A DNA stretch of 64,000 nt from Flammula alnicola (taxonomy: Eukaryota > Basidiomycota > Agaricomycetes > Agaricales > Strophariaceae): assembly GCA_015499995.1 (NCBI GenBank), contig JADNRV010000048.1:248001-312000 (forward strand). The letters are read 5' to 3'. The notes under the pieces were generated by a model, which was given only the letters and a program-made list of their open reading frames with translations, was not told the DNA's origin and ran no database searches. Shown here in pieces: positions 1 to 11,049 of the stretch. Position 1 is the stretch's first letter. Every line of letters begins with the position of its first letter. The translations under genes and the position numbers were made by a program.

Positions 1-1
1 T

Positions 2-1588
2 CAAGCCACGAAGGATGCTGGTCAAATCGCTGGCCTCGATGTTCTGCGTGTCATCAATGAGCCTACCGCGGCTGCCCTCGCCTATGGTCTCGATCGTGCT
101 GACAACTCTATCATCGCTGTGTACGATTTGGGAGGTGGAACTTTCGATATTTCGATCTTGGAAATGCAGAAAGGCGTCTTTGAAGTGAAATCGACAAACG
201 GTGACACGCATCTCGGTGGTGAAGATTTCGACATAGTCTTGGTCGAATACCTCTTGAATGAATTCAAGAAGGAAAGCGGTGCTGAGCTGAAGGGCGACCG
301 TATGGCCATCCAGCGCATTCGTGAAGCCGCGGAGAAGGCCAAGATCGAATTGTCGTCGACATCGCAAACCGAAATCAACCTTCCTTTCATCACCGCCGAT
401 GCTTCCGGTCCCAGACACATCAACAACAAACTCATGCGATCCCAATTCGAGGCTCTTGTGGCTCCTCTCGTTCAACGAACGGTTGAGCCATGCAAGAAGG
501 CCCTCAGCGACGCAGGCGTCAAGGCAAACGAAATCAACGAAGTCATTCTCGTTGGTGGTATGACACGTATGCCCAAGGTTGCCGACACCGTCAAGAGCAT
601 CTTTGGTCGTGAGCCTAGCAAGGGTGTCAACCCTGATGAGGCTGTCGCCATCGGTGCCTCCATTCAAGGTGGTGTCCTCGCTGGAAACGTCACCGATATC
701 CTCCTCCTGGATGTAACCCCTCTGTCCCTCGGTATTGAAACTCTCGGTGGTATTATGACCAAACTTATCAGCCGCAACACAACCATCCCCACCAAGAAGT
801 CGCAAGTCTTCTCAACGGCAGCCGACGGTCAAACCGCTATCGAGGTCAAGATCTACCAAGGTGAACGTGAACTCGTCCGTGACAACAAACTCCTCGGCAA
901 CTTCAACCTCGTTGGCATCCCCCCCGCACCCAAGGGCGTCCCTCAAATCGAAATCACCTTCGACATTGACGCCGGTAAGTATGAATCTTCTTCCGCGCAA
1001 TACCAAACTGATCTGTGTCATTAGATGGTATCGTCAACGTTTCGGCTAAGGACAAGGCTACCGGCAAGGATCAATCTATGACTATTGCTTCGTCATCGGG
1101 TCTCAGTGACAAGGACATTGAGAAGATGGTCACTGACGCCGAAGAGTTCGCTGAGGCCGACAAGGCCCGCAGGTCGTTGATCGAGGAGGCTAACAAGGCT
1201 GATTCCGTTTGCGCTGATACTGAGAAGGGTGAGTCTGCTAATACCCCCAAACTGAATCCTTCTGACGCTTGTTCCTTAGCCATGAATGAATTCAAGGACC
1301 AACTCGATGCCACTGAGAAGGATAAGGTCGCTAAGCTCGTCGGTGAATTGCGGGAACTTGCTGCCAAGGGACAAGTCGGTGACGCCTCCATTACTGCTGA
1401 TCAAATCCGCGAGAAGATTGGCGAGACACAAAATGCTTCCCTCGGCCTCTTCCAAAAGGTATTTAAACCTTAATTTCGGTCTGATTTCGTACTAATTCTT
1501 TTCTTTCAAGGTTTACGAGAAGCGCGCTGCTGAGAACTCGAGCTCGCAAGAACCTGCCTCTGAGACCAAGGAGGAGAAGAAGGATTAA
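2..1588 (+). CDS. SSC1: Mitochondrial Hsp70 chaperone, 3' part (5' end outside window)
   Basis: This is the ATP-dependent DnaK-type chaperone of the mitochondrial matrix, the motor of protein import and folding. The reading frame opens at base 2 and the start lies upstream. Visible are the ATPase motifs [11 protein letters not shown] and [10 protein letters not shown], the adenosine-contact stretch [11 protein letters not shown], the linker region [14 protein letters not shown], the substrate-binding domain and the helical lid, ending in an acidic/lysine tail (EEKKD). Exons are about 2-974, 1025-1228, 1280-1458 and 1511-1588; the three introns of 50-52 nt are GT-AG and keep frame. The sequence resembles Ssc1/mortalin more than cytosolic Hsp70 (no EEVD tail, [12 protein letters not shown] stretch). 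No break is seen. Confidence 0.93.
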
Positions 1589-2021
1589 GCTGTTGTCTCC
1601 CGTTGTTCCTCTCATCGTCGATTCTCCACATTTTTGTCCGGTCGATTGACGCCTCTCGGGTTATACCAGTCTGTACACGGACGTCCTTTCGTTGTTCTTG
1701 CTTAGACTTATTCGTCAAAAGTAAACTGCATCGTACTTACATTATATCTCTTGCTATTCTTTGTCGCAACATCCCCCGCTCAGTTACCTAATCTTCTACT
1801 GCATTGTATTTATCAACCACTACACATCGAACATCGTACCCGGAATTTGTGGTGTGAATTTGAGTACTACGTAGGAACTATCATTCATCAATGCCTTGCA
1901 GGGTCTGGTTGGTTTATGTCAAATTTATGTAAAATTCAGCCTACACCACCGGTTCTAAACGCTGAGCGAGTCGCTGATCTGCCATTTGCCAGCTCAAGCT
2001 CTCTTGTCCAAGATCCACAAA
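1589..2021. other. Intergenic spacer after Hsp70
   Basis: The 433 bases hold the Hsp70 3' flank and the upstream flank of the first F-box-like copy. The similarity to the second copy begins near 1975. No gene or RNA was recognised. Confidence 0.5.
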
Positions 2022-3966
2022 TGGCTTTATCAAATCCTTCAGCCTTTCCGGCCAACGTACTTTTGCATCTGCTTGGATTTTGTGAGCTCGTGACAATGTT
2101 GCATTCTCAATGGTACGTCTCAGTCCTTCATTGCGAGTTGCATGGTCTCAGAAATCTCATGATCACTTTCCGTAGGCTGTCGTACTTTCAACGCATTATC
2201 TAGCAAAAGGGAATTCTGGATCCATGCGCTTCGAATGGAGCGCCTAACTAGACCCATCGCATGTCCATTGCATGAAGATCTGACAAGACACGATCTTCAA
2301 AGCCTGAAACGAATCGCGCTGCACACTCTGCGTCGAGAACGCAATTGGTCTCTTCCTGAGCCACAGGTTATCGGATCTATCAAGTCGGTTATGCTGAATC
2401 CACGAGGACTCGGTACTATCATTTTCCAGGTCCCGGGAACTGAGCTGTATGTCTTCCATTCGCGCTCCACTGGAATGGTCGTTGCATGGGACGTGGGTTT
2501 GGGGAAGCAAGCAACGCCGTCCATTTATATTTCCAGGCTGATTATGGATATGTCTCCTGGGCAAGACCAAGCGGGAAGGTTTTCGATGGGGCTTTTGACA
2601 TCTGAGTCTTGGGATAGTTAGTGAGTGTCACTGTTCACTTCGTATGTGAGACTAACTTACAGTGAAATCAAGTCATCACAGATTGGTGTCGTGTGTCTTG
2701 AATATGGTCCAGCAGGAGTGACTTTATCTTTATCGTTCGAGCACACGTTCAAGGCTGGCCTTTCTCGTTGGGCTGTGTTTATGACCAAAGAATATGTCGG
2801 TGCACTTGAGTGCGATCCTACTGTCGAGGAGTCGGACGCCACTATAGATATCATTGCCCTGAATCTTTCTAGCGGAAATAAAACACTGATTAAAACCGAC
2901 ATCCTTCGACATGTGAGCACAATATTCATTGTACAATAAAGGTCCTCTGCTAATTTTCTTTTTTAGGAATTCGGAGTCAACGTCGGTCACTTAGGAACAT
3001 CTACAGCTGACGGAAACATGTTCATCTTGGTCGAATACAAGAAAAACTCTCGTGTTTACTGTTGTCCCAAAAGCTACCTGCCTCATGATGGCAATCCAGA
3101 ATGCCCTTCTACTTCCGTCTTGAAGTGCAGAAAAAAGCCTGCATTGCGCCATGCTTGGAAACAAGCTCACCCAGATGACGAGCTCGAACCAGAGGCTGCT
3201 TTGTCATCTGACGATTTCTATGGCATTCCGGCCGTCTCTCTTCATGGAATACAAAGGCCCTCGCGAACGGCGGCGTGGCAGCCGAAGGAGACATCGAAGT
3301 ACGAGACAAGAATACAAATCAGGTTCTGGGCAAAACCTGCACCCGATACCACTAAGGTTATGCCCTCCTTAATCGCTAAACACAGCGTCGACATCGATGG
3401 GAGTCTGCAAGACTCACCAGAGCCGGATTCTTCGTGGAAGTTGATGCTTCTACCCGAATCTGGCCGTAAAGTACTTTTGGTCGTGAACCTGAATACACAT
3501 CTCTCTTTCCAATTGGTCAACTATGACCCCGAGATGGACAAAATCAGTGTACACCGCTTGGAACTCCCTCACTTTATCGACATATCACAGATTTACGGGT
3601 TTTCTTTGGACGATCATCGCGGTGTCATAACTTTGCTTGATACACGGGGAGTTCTCTTTGCAATTCCTTATGCATAATGTTGTATGATCCATCCAAGGAA
3701 TCGGATCCATCTATCATAGTTACAAAATTGCATGAAGCTATTTTTCTAGACACTAGTACAAACCAAACTTTCGCCGCAGTAGTAAAGCATAATTAGTGTA
3801 CAATCCTCAAAATGCATTTACGCGCAAACACAATCCACCGGCTCAACTCGTTACTGGGAGACAGACTACAGTTGGGGCAACCGACAGGAATGTCAGATTG
3901 CATCCTGCCAGAGTTTGACAGTGCGCAGGACGTGCATGGGATATCAGCTTGCAACTGATGCGAAGA
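1975..3966 (+). repeat. Direct segmental repeat, copy A (about 2 kb)
   Basis: DNA-level similarity to 5575-7575 covers the F-box-like gene and extends past its stop codon into about 290 bases of 3' flank (shared AGTACAAACCAAACTTT and ACGCAATCCACC-type stretches). The shared non-coding flank shows that a genomic segment was duplicated, not just a retrocopied transcript; the introns are also kept. Confidence 0.8.
2022..3677 (+). pseudogene. F-box-like protein gene, copy A (degenerate)
   Basis: This copy is the partner of the gene at 5567-7303. From ATG 2022 it reads an F-box-like start (FPANVLLHLLGFCEL), but a one-base loss in that segment, two more lost bases just after it, an in-frame TAG at 2201-2203 and a one-base shift near 2215-2235 prevent a single protein. 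Downstream it is in good order: a block from about 2235 to 2618, an intron with GTGAGT donor and CTTACAG acceptor (about 2621-2662), a second block to about 2911, an intron to about 2967, and a final block ending at TAA 3675-3677. The C-terminal part has a beta-rich, propeller-like look (VPGTELYVFHSRSTG, DDHRGVITLLDTRG). Function would be substrate recruitment to an SCF ubiquitin ligase. A functional transcript using unusual splicing cannot be excluded. Confidence 0.55.
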
Positions 3967-4321
3967 ATTGACAATAATATACATTATTGAAATAGAACCA
4001 CCCAGCTTGTTCGTGAATCATTCTGCTTGAACTACTATTTGACCCTGACTTTCTTCCCCCTTGGAGTTTCAGAGTCACTTCCATGCCATGTCATTCATCC
4101 TCTTCTGGCTATTGTAATTCTGAAGTCAGAAATGATTATTATACATAAAGAATGCGATTAAAGCTCACCTCCCCCGCAAAGAACACAGGCCATCATCGAG
4201 CTCATCGTCACTGCCATGACTTGCATAACCATCGTCGGAGTTGATATCTCCCTCACCGTCCATAATTTACCAGTAACTTTGAAGGCTTCCGAAGCTGAAT
4301 GGTATACCCGCACTTTAATTC
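3678..4321. other. Intergenic spacer
   Basis: The first 290 bases belong to the duplicated segment flank. The remainder, up to the end of the reverse-strand TPR gene, shows no recognisable gene. Confidence 0.5.
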
Positions 4322-5390
4322 TCAACTGCCGACTCTGGTTCCGGCAACCTGATTTGTGGGATCCAACTCCAAGGCTCTGCTGTATGCAGCAAGGGAATCG
4401 TGGAGATTTTCCGGAGAACCACCCTCATAATAGGATTGACCCAGGCAAGCCCAAATTTCAGAGATGTAAGGGTTGACTCTGATACCCCTCGAATATGCAT
4501 CCACTGCATCGCTCCACTGATAAAGTTTAGCGTATAGTCTACCAACATCGCACCAGTAGATTGGATTCTTCCCGTCTCGATAGACTGCCTGCTGGTAAGC
4601 CTCATATGCCTTGCTGTAATTTTGTCCAACCATATAGGTGCGCCCCATTTGATGCCAATCGTCTCCATTATTCGGATCTAGATAATATAATGAAGATTGA
4701 AATTGCGGCAAATCTGTTGCAAAAAAACAAATTTTAAAAGACGTACCGATTTCGAGGCGCTGTACAAGTATGCCAATGTCCACAACCCATGTCATGTCAT
4801 CCATATCATGGAATAAAGGATTAGGAGTGGACAATCGAGCAACGAGTTTCTTGACATTGAGATTCCCGTCTCGTATAGCTACCCTTCACATGCAAAGAAG
4901 GCAAAAGTGAATTTCTGTTTCCAAAGCATCACCTAAATTTCAATGCTCACGCGTTGAATGACGACAGCATCACATGGATCCTCTGAACGCGAGTAGCGAT
5001 CGACTTCCTCAGTCCCTCCAGCTCGTCCTGCTCCCAAATCGCCCACCAGACCTGACCCCATAGACCCTTGATCCCCGTTGTACTCAAAGGCTTTCGATAC
5101 CGGCAAATATTGTCCAAAAAAGATCGCATTATCAAGTGACAGTCGCATACTTCAGTTTTCACTGAATCCACGAGTGACTGCGAGAGCGGAAGGTCGGAAT
5201 CATGATGTTGGGATATCGCATCATTGGCCAGTAATAAAACCCGGTGAAGAGCTTTCAGCTCGTCGATGACGTCTCGATATTGCTTACAAGAAGAGCTGGA
5301 TTGTAAGAGCATCTGGGTAATCTGGATCACGATCCCTGCTGTAGCCAGGATATCGCCTAAAGAGCCTACTGTAAATGCCGCCACAGGCAT
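4322..5390 (-). CDS. Helical N-terminal domain fused to Cyc8/Ssn6-like TPR repeats
   Basis: Read on the reverse strand, exon 1 (5390 to about 4952) starts MPVAAFTVGSLGDILATAGI and carries an alpha-helical domain of about 145 residues like those at the N-terminus of many Agaricomycete signalling proteins (LLLQ, HRVLLLANDAI, WGQVWWAIWEQDELEGL). A 67-nt intron (GTGAGC donor, GTGAAG acceptor) joins in frame to an exon reading VAIRDGNLNVKKLVARL. The C-terminal 110 residues match the TPRs of the Cyc8/Ssn6 corepressor closely: GRTYMVGQNYSKAYEAYQQA, VYRDGKNP, DAVDAYSRGIRVNPYISEIW, AYSRALELDPTNQV. A 33-nt stretch at 4714-4746 has GT...AG ends and intron-like composition but can also be read through. 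Cyc8 proper is far longer (about 10 TPRs), so this is a partial copy. TPRs would mediate protein contacts; the job is unknown. Confidence 0.65.
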
Positions 5391-5566
5391 GTTGGGCTTG
5401 GTTAAAGAGGAGTACGCTCAAGTGAGTGAGTAGAAGGTAGTCAACAGATAAAATGGATACTAGGTAACTAAGTGGAAGAAGTTGTGGGGACGGAACAGCC
5501 TCAGGCCAGGGTCATGCAAAGACGCTGGGTTTGAAAGTCAACTAACAACACCGATGATGCTGATCT

Positions 5567-7303
5567 ATGTCATTGTCAGTTCAAGCTCTCTTTTCCAAGA
5601 GCCACAATGGCACTACCAAATTTTTCAGCCTTCCAGCCGATGTAGTTTTGTATCTGCTTGGATTTTGTGAGCTCGTTGACAATGTTGCATTCTCAATGGT
5701 ACGTCTTCAGTCTTCACTGCCGAGTTTGCATGGTCTCAGAAATCTCATGATCACTTTCCGTAGTCTGTCGTACTTTCAATGGCTGGTCTTGCAAAAGAAG
5801 TTTCTGGATCCATGCCTCCAAGCTGAGCGCCTAAGGAGACCCATTGCCTGTCCATTGCATGAAGATCTGACAATGCATGATCTTCAAAGCCTGAAACGAA
5901 TCGCGCTGCACACTCTGCGTCGAGAACGCAATTGGTCTCTTCCTGAGCCACAGGTTATCGGACCTATCAAGTCGGTTATGTTGAATCCACGAGGACTCGA
6001 TGTCATTTTCCAGGTCCCGGGAACTGAGCTGTATGTCTTCCATTCGCGCTCCACCGGAATGGTCGTTGCATGGGACGTGGGTTTGGGGAAGCCAGTGACG
6101 CCGTCCATTTATGTTTCTCACCGGATTATGGATGTGTCTCCTGGGCAAGATGGAGTGGGGAAGTTTTCGATGGGGCTTTTGACATCGAGTCTTGGGACGT
6201 GTAGTGAGTTTTGCGGTGTACTTCGTATGCAAGAGACTGACCTACAGCGAAATCAAGTCATCACAGATTGGTTGTCGTGTGTCTTGAATATGGTCCAGCA
6301 GGAGTGACTTTATCTTTACCGTTCGAGCACACATTCGGGGTTGGCCTGTCACATTGGGCCGTGTTTATGACAAAGGAATACATCGGTGCCCTTGAGTACG
6401 CCCCTAATCTCGAGGAGTCGGACGCCACCATAGATATCGTCGCGCTGAATCTTTCTAGTGCAAAGGAAACAGTAATCAAAACTGACATTCTTCGAGATGC
6501 GAGTACAATATTTGTTGTACGATAGAGGTCCTGTGCTAATTTCTTTCTTAGGAATTCGGAGTCGACATCGGTTACCCAGGAACATCTACAGCTGACGGAA
6601 ACGTGTTCATTTTGGTCGAATACAAGAACGACTCTCTCGTTTACTGTTGTCCCAAAAGCTACCTGCCTCACGATGCCAATCCGAATGCCCTTCTACTTCC
6701 ATCTTGAACTGCAGAGGAGAGGCTGTGTCTATTGCTTGGAGACAAGCTTACCCAGACGACGAGCTCGACTCAGAGGGTGCTTTGTCGTCTGATGACTTCT
6801 ATGGCATCCCAGCCGTCTCTCTTCATGGAATACGAAGGCCCCTCCCCAACAGGTTTGGCAGCCCCAGCAGAGACCGATATTACGAGAGAAGAATGCAAAT
6901 CAGGTTTTGGGCAAAACCTACTCTCGATACCGCTGAGGTTATACGCTCCTCCTTAATCCCTAAACACATTACCAACGTCGCTGAGGTTTTGCGCTCCTCC
7001 TTAATTCCCAAACACATTATCGACATCGCTGGGAGTTTGCAAGACTCGCCAGACTCTTCGTGGAAGTTGATGCTTCTACCCCATTCTGGCCGGAAAGTAC
7101 TTTTGGTGATGAACATGGATATGCAACTCTCTCTCCAATTGGTCAACTACGACCCCGAGACGGACGAAAGCAGTGTCCACCGCCTGGAACTCCCTTACTT
7201 TATCGACATATCGCAAATTTACGGTCTTTCTTTGGACGATCATCGTGGTGTGATAAGTTTGCTTGATGCACGGGGCGTTCTCTTTGCAATTCCTTATGCA
7301 TAA
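5567..7303 (+). pseudogene. F-box-like protein gene, copy B (probably degenerate)
   Basis: The copy opens at 5567 with MSLSVQALFSK and a good F-box-like start (FFSLPADVVLYLLGFCELV), then 246 codons without interruption. Compared with copy A it has a one-base loss near 6185 and a one-base gain near 6271 that together restore frame, so the stretch between is out of register. The intron after LRD (about 6500-6552) has a GC donor (GCGAGT) where copy A has GT. A further one-base loss near 6681 gives an early stop (frame ...NALLLPS), while the family frame continues to TAA at 7301-7303 (DDHRGVISLLDARGVLFAIP). An in-frame duplication of about 54 bases (6937-7030) repeats a segment ending PKHI. It could be a pseudogene or be spliced in a way not seen here. 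Confidence 0.5.
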
Positions 7304-7575
7304 GTTGTATGATCCATCTATGACAGTTACAAAACTCGGACGAAGTCACATTCTAGACACTAGACACTAGTACAAACCAAACTTTGGGAGGAATATACCG
7401 CAGTGATAAAGCATAATGTACAATACTCAGAACCCCATTTACGCGTAAACGCAATCCACCCTGGCCCCGTCCTGAACTCCTTAGGGAGACAGACTCTGCG
7501 GTTGGTGGAACCGACAGAAATGCATACATCCGGAGCGCATGATGTGCATGGGACGTCAGTTCGCCAAGTGCGAAG
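5575..7575 (+). repeat. Direct segmental repeat, copy B (about 2 kb)
   Basis: Second copy of the segment at 1975-3966, same orientation, about 3.6 kb away. The TPR fusion gene lies between the two copies on the other strand. Confidence 0.8.
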
Positions 7576-7721
7576 ACATTGTGGAGGGTGCAGACAGTGC
7601 ATGGCACTTCAGAGGGTGAAATCTGGCAAGAGCACATCAGCCTTTGCCGGGGTCTCAAGACTTTATACTTTATACCTTTCTTTGTTCAAGAGATGGTTTG
7701 AATGGCGCCATTTCTATTGTG

Positions 7722-8496
7722 TTACCGATCGAGTGGTTGGAAGCGAGTATAATACTGTTTCGTTTGGGCTTCGACCATTTCTTGCGTGGATTCTGGTAGA
7801 TCTTCAGAAAAACGCCCTGTGCAACGCATGAGAACCTGGGGGAGACGGGCTACGTTGAAATTTTAACCTGGAGATCCAGCAAAGAGAGATAAAGCTGGAA
7901 CGACGGTGTTGGGAGGGATGATAGTGTTGTCGCGATCTTCGCACAGTCTTTGATTATCGTGAATTTTCCCTGGTCAAATGAGGACTGAGCTCAAGCAAAA
8001 GCAAGAGGTCTGGTGGCGACATACGATTACACAGTTCTTTCCTATCTCAACGTGGTTGCCGATTTGGGCGGCCTCAACGATGGTGTTCGCCCCGATGTGA
8101 ACATGGTCACCAACTTTCATTGGATAGTAGTTGAAATTTCCGCGATATGTTTTGTAGGGTGGTCTGTGAATAGTTGTCTTTATCCATTTTGACGTTGAAC
8201 GGAATGTGTACGAACCTCATGACGCAGCCTTCGCCCACAAGGCAATATCTTCCGAGAGATATGACAACAGCATGTCCAGGGCCTGTGCGTCTCAAATCTC
8301 CACGAATAATAGCACCGCTTGAGATAATTGTTTTGCCACCAAGGATGATGTTTTGTGGCCCAGCAATGGTGGCTCGACGCGATACTTTATTGCCTGTATC
8401 CTGTCGAGTAACGTCAGTCGTCAGTATGAAGGACATATAGAGTATACGGACGGTCTCGATGAATTCTGCCTTCGAATAGTATATAGGAGGTTCCAT
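7722..8496 (-). CDS. Dynactin subunit p25 (DCTN5-like), apparent frameshift
   Basis: p25 sits at the pointed end of the dynactin complex and helps dynein bind cargo. It is a left-handed beta-helix of hexapeptide repeats. From ATG 8496 the protein starts MEPPIYYSKAEFIET, then after an intron DTGNKVSRRATIAGPQNII, GKTIISSGAIIRGDL, SLGRYCLVGEGCVMR, PPYKTYRGNF, VGDHVHIGANTIVEAAQIG, GKFTIIKDCAKI. The next conserved part (DNTIIPPNTVVPALSLFAG) is one base out of frame at 7931-7934. After a 51-nt intron with a GTTAAA donor the end is DLPESTQEMVEAQTKQYY...PLDR and TAA at 7722-7724. Upstream in-frame methionines exist (to 8631), but the chosen start matches the family. It shares a 185-bp divergent promoter region with the next gene. 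Confidence 0.8.
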
Positions 8497-8681
8497 GATG
8501 AGGTTGTGCTGATGAAATCTGTTTGGAACGCCGAAGCAAAACGGATGATCGGACCCTGTGCTACTAATACGGAAATACCTGCCTTGTTTGGACATGCTGA
8601 CAGCCAGCTTTTCCAAGTTCTCCTTTGACATCGAACTATCCGTGAACTCAGCCTAGACAGAGCTCTGGCTTCAACCTTGTA

Positions 8682-9600
8682 ATGACTTTGCTACGACTCA
8701 CGGCCAGCAGGATAGCTGGGCGCGGCTGCCTTATTGCCCAGGCCTCATCATGGACACCATCGGTTTCCTCGACAAATTTGACATCTCCCCGAGCCTGGCA
8801 ACACCTCTCCGCGAGACATTTCTCAATGTCACCCTCAAGAAGACACACAGAGTCCTCAATATCATACGACAAAACCCAAAACAATGCCCCCCAATTCAAG
8901 GAAGATCCCTTCGTATACACAGGACCCTTGAACTCAGCATTTCGTCGTTTGAAGATATTTTCTCTTGGATCTTTCGGCCTCTCTTTAACATTAACACCTT
9001 TTCTGTTTCTAATCGAATCAGGCCTTCCTATGAACGCCCGTTTTGCCTTGGCTACGATTGCACTTGGGACGTCAGGCCTCAGCACATCACTTGTGGCTTG
9101 GTGCGCTAAGCCATACGTAACAACAATGCGTCGCTGCCGGCCAGATGAGATGGGCAGCGCGGAGGAAGTTGAGTTGATGACATATACGTTAACATTGCGC
9201 CCAAGGATAACTATGGTATATCTGAATTTCGTATCTCCTACATGAAACTGTCTGATACCGTGAAATTACTAGGTTTACGACCCATCGTTCTTGATTGAAA
9301 CGCGGAGGCCTCTAGCAAAGTGGGAATTGGCAGAGAAAATTCATCTTACTGCCAATCGGACTGATGCGGTCGGTACAAATGTCCATCCTGAACCAGGACA
9401 AGAGGAGACTGTAGCAGAGACCAGAAACGAGAAAGGCGACGTTATAGGCCGTTGGGTCGTCAAATGGGAAGAAAATGGGGCTGGTACTTGCCATGAAGTT
9501 GGTCATGTCGTTCGGTGCGCATTAAATTCCCTCTCACATATCAAGACTGCATTAAACGATCGACAGATATTTCAACGTCCATGAAGAACTCCTGCAATAG
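8682..9600 (+). CDS. TMEM70-like mitochondrial inner-membrane protein
   Basis: Three exons (8682-9215, 9273-9514, 9567-9600) encode about 269 residues. The N-terminus is rich in Arg, Ser and Leu with no acidic residue for the first 50 positions, as in a mitochondrial presequence. A YTGPLN motif followed by two hydrophobic segments (FSLGSFGLSLTLTPFLFLI and ALATIALGTSGLSTSLVAWC) reproduces the TMEM70/TMEM186/TMEM223 layout. TMEM70 helps assemble ATP synthase and complex I in animals; that role is inferred, not shown, for the fungal protein. The rest is a hydrophilic matrix-side tail. The start at 8682 is the first ATG of the open frame. Confidence 0.7.
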
Positions 9601-11049
9601 TTCGTTCACGTGGAAGCTTACTCCATTCTCGGTCAAACCCAACACTATTACCACTACTCCGTTTCTATGCGATACTCGTCATCACATCTATACTACGCGT
9701 CGGACTCTTAATCATAATATTTATTACAATCTAGGGATACAGGCTGAACACTGTTGCAGCCGAGTGCAAATCTGTGAATCCTTACTGTCTGCATCTTCCT
9801 TCGTCGCATATTCAGCATTCTCCCGCCGTCACAGCCTGTCGATCCCCGGGTCCGGAGTGGAGACTTGCTACGTCTACAGGACCGTCGGTCCCACTTGTTC
9901 TTGCTTGAAATGAATTTTATCACACGTCCGTTCCACTGTCGAATACCCGAATTCTATTTCTCAGTCTCGACTCGGCTTCTTTATGCATAACATCGGTCGG
10001 AGGTAATTGTTTTGAATTGAATTAACAGATTTTAGATTGCTTAGTTTCCTCTTCCTTACGGCCTCACATGCACATGGTTCCCCGAAGGAGAAAGATACAA
10101 ACGACGTCGCTGTACTCTGCGGTGCTTGACTATCTTGTCAACGTAGATCGAGGTATGTGGAGCTTCTCCAGTGTATCAACCATGCATCCACTTATCGTGA
10201 ATTTGACCCACCAGCTCACAGGATATCCTAGTAACCCCATACATCCAAATCACTCCATGCAAAAGCTCCCTGGAACCATGAGTACATCACGAACTCTTTT
10301 TTCCAATTCTCCACGAGTGGTGCAGAGAGATATGAAATTTTGTGCTGCGCGCTGCGCTACGAGACAAATCCACTCTATCTCCGCACGCACCCCAAGAAAG
10401 TTACCGCGCCTGTGAATCGCGTCGAACCCACGAAAAACCTTGTTATTAAACCTTCTACTAATGGCCAGTGTGGCACACACGAGATTCTGTAACGCCAAGC
10501 ACAACCATGCCCGACACATCGTCCTATCTTTATCTCTGATTCCACTACCAATTCGAGCAGTAACGTATGGCGGTCCCCGACCTCTATAGCCGCATATCTC
10601 TTGATTCGTCAACGAAGGAAGAGATGTTCCACAACTTCATAGTCTTCTCGACGTGCTCTTGCCCACAACTTTGAGGACATCGTTCGACACCTTCGTGTTG
10701 GAAGACAGAAAATCAGGGTCGAACGTCAATCAGGGTCTCAGGCTTCGCAGTATCACTCTCGGGACCAAGCTATAGCCATCTTCTATCTCCGTCAAGTTTC
10801 CGATTTGTGTGGGACAGAGGTATGTGCATGTCAACAATCTCCATCGTTGCCGCTAATCAAAAAGTTTACTCAGTGAAGCGACCATCCTCAATTAGGATAA
10901 TAGCCATCTTACGATTTCTCAAACGGTGTGGGTTTGAGAAGAATAAACAATTCTCGTTTGCTTTAAAAGCTGGACAATTTTCTCCCGGAAATTCATCGCA
11001 TTCCTCCCACTTGCTTTTCTAGAGTCACCTATCCACATACTTCTCGACA
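9601..11049. other. 1.4-kb intergenic region
   Basis: Only short, unconvincing frames on both strands. The stretch before 11050 is AT-rich and pyrimidine-rich and probably holds the promoter of the PEP mutase-type gene. No tRNA or repeat was recognised. Confidence 0.45.

Noticed and set aside
4714..4746. 33-nt stretch with GT...AG ends in the TPR gene
   Set aside because: It looks like an intron but is much shorter than the others here and is a multiple of three with no stop. I left it undecided rather than calling it.
8682..8700. Dynactin p25 start at the upstream in-frame ATG (8631)
   Set aside because: The extra 45 residues have no counterpart in the family, while MEPPIYYSKAEFIET matches the usual p25 N-terminus.
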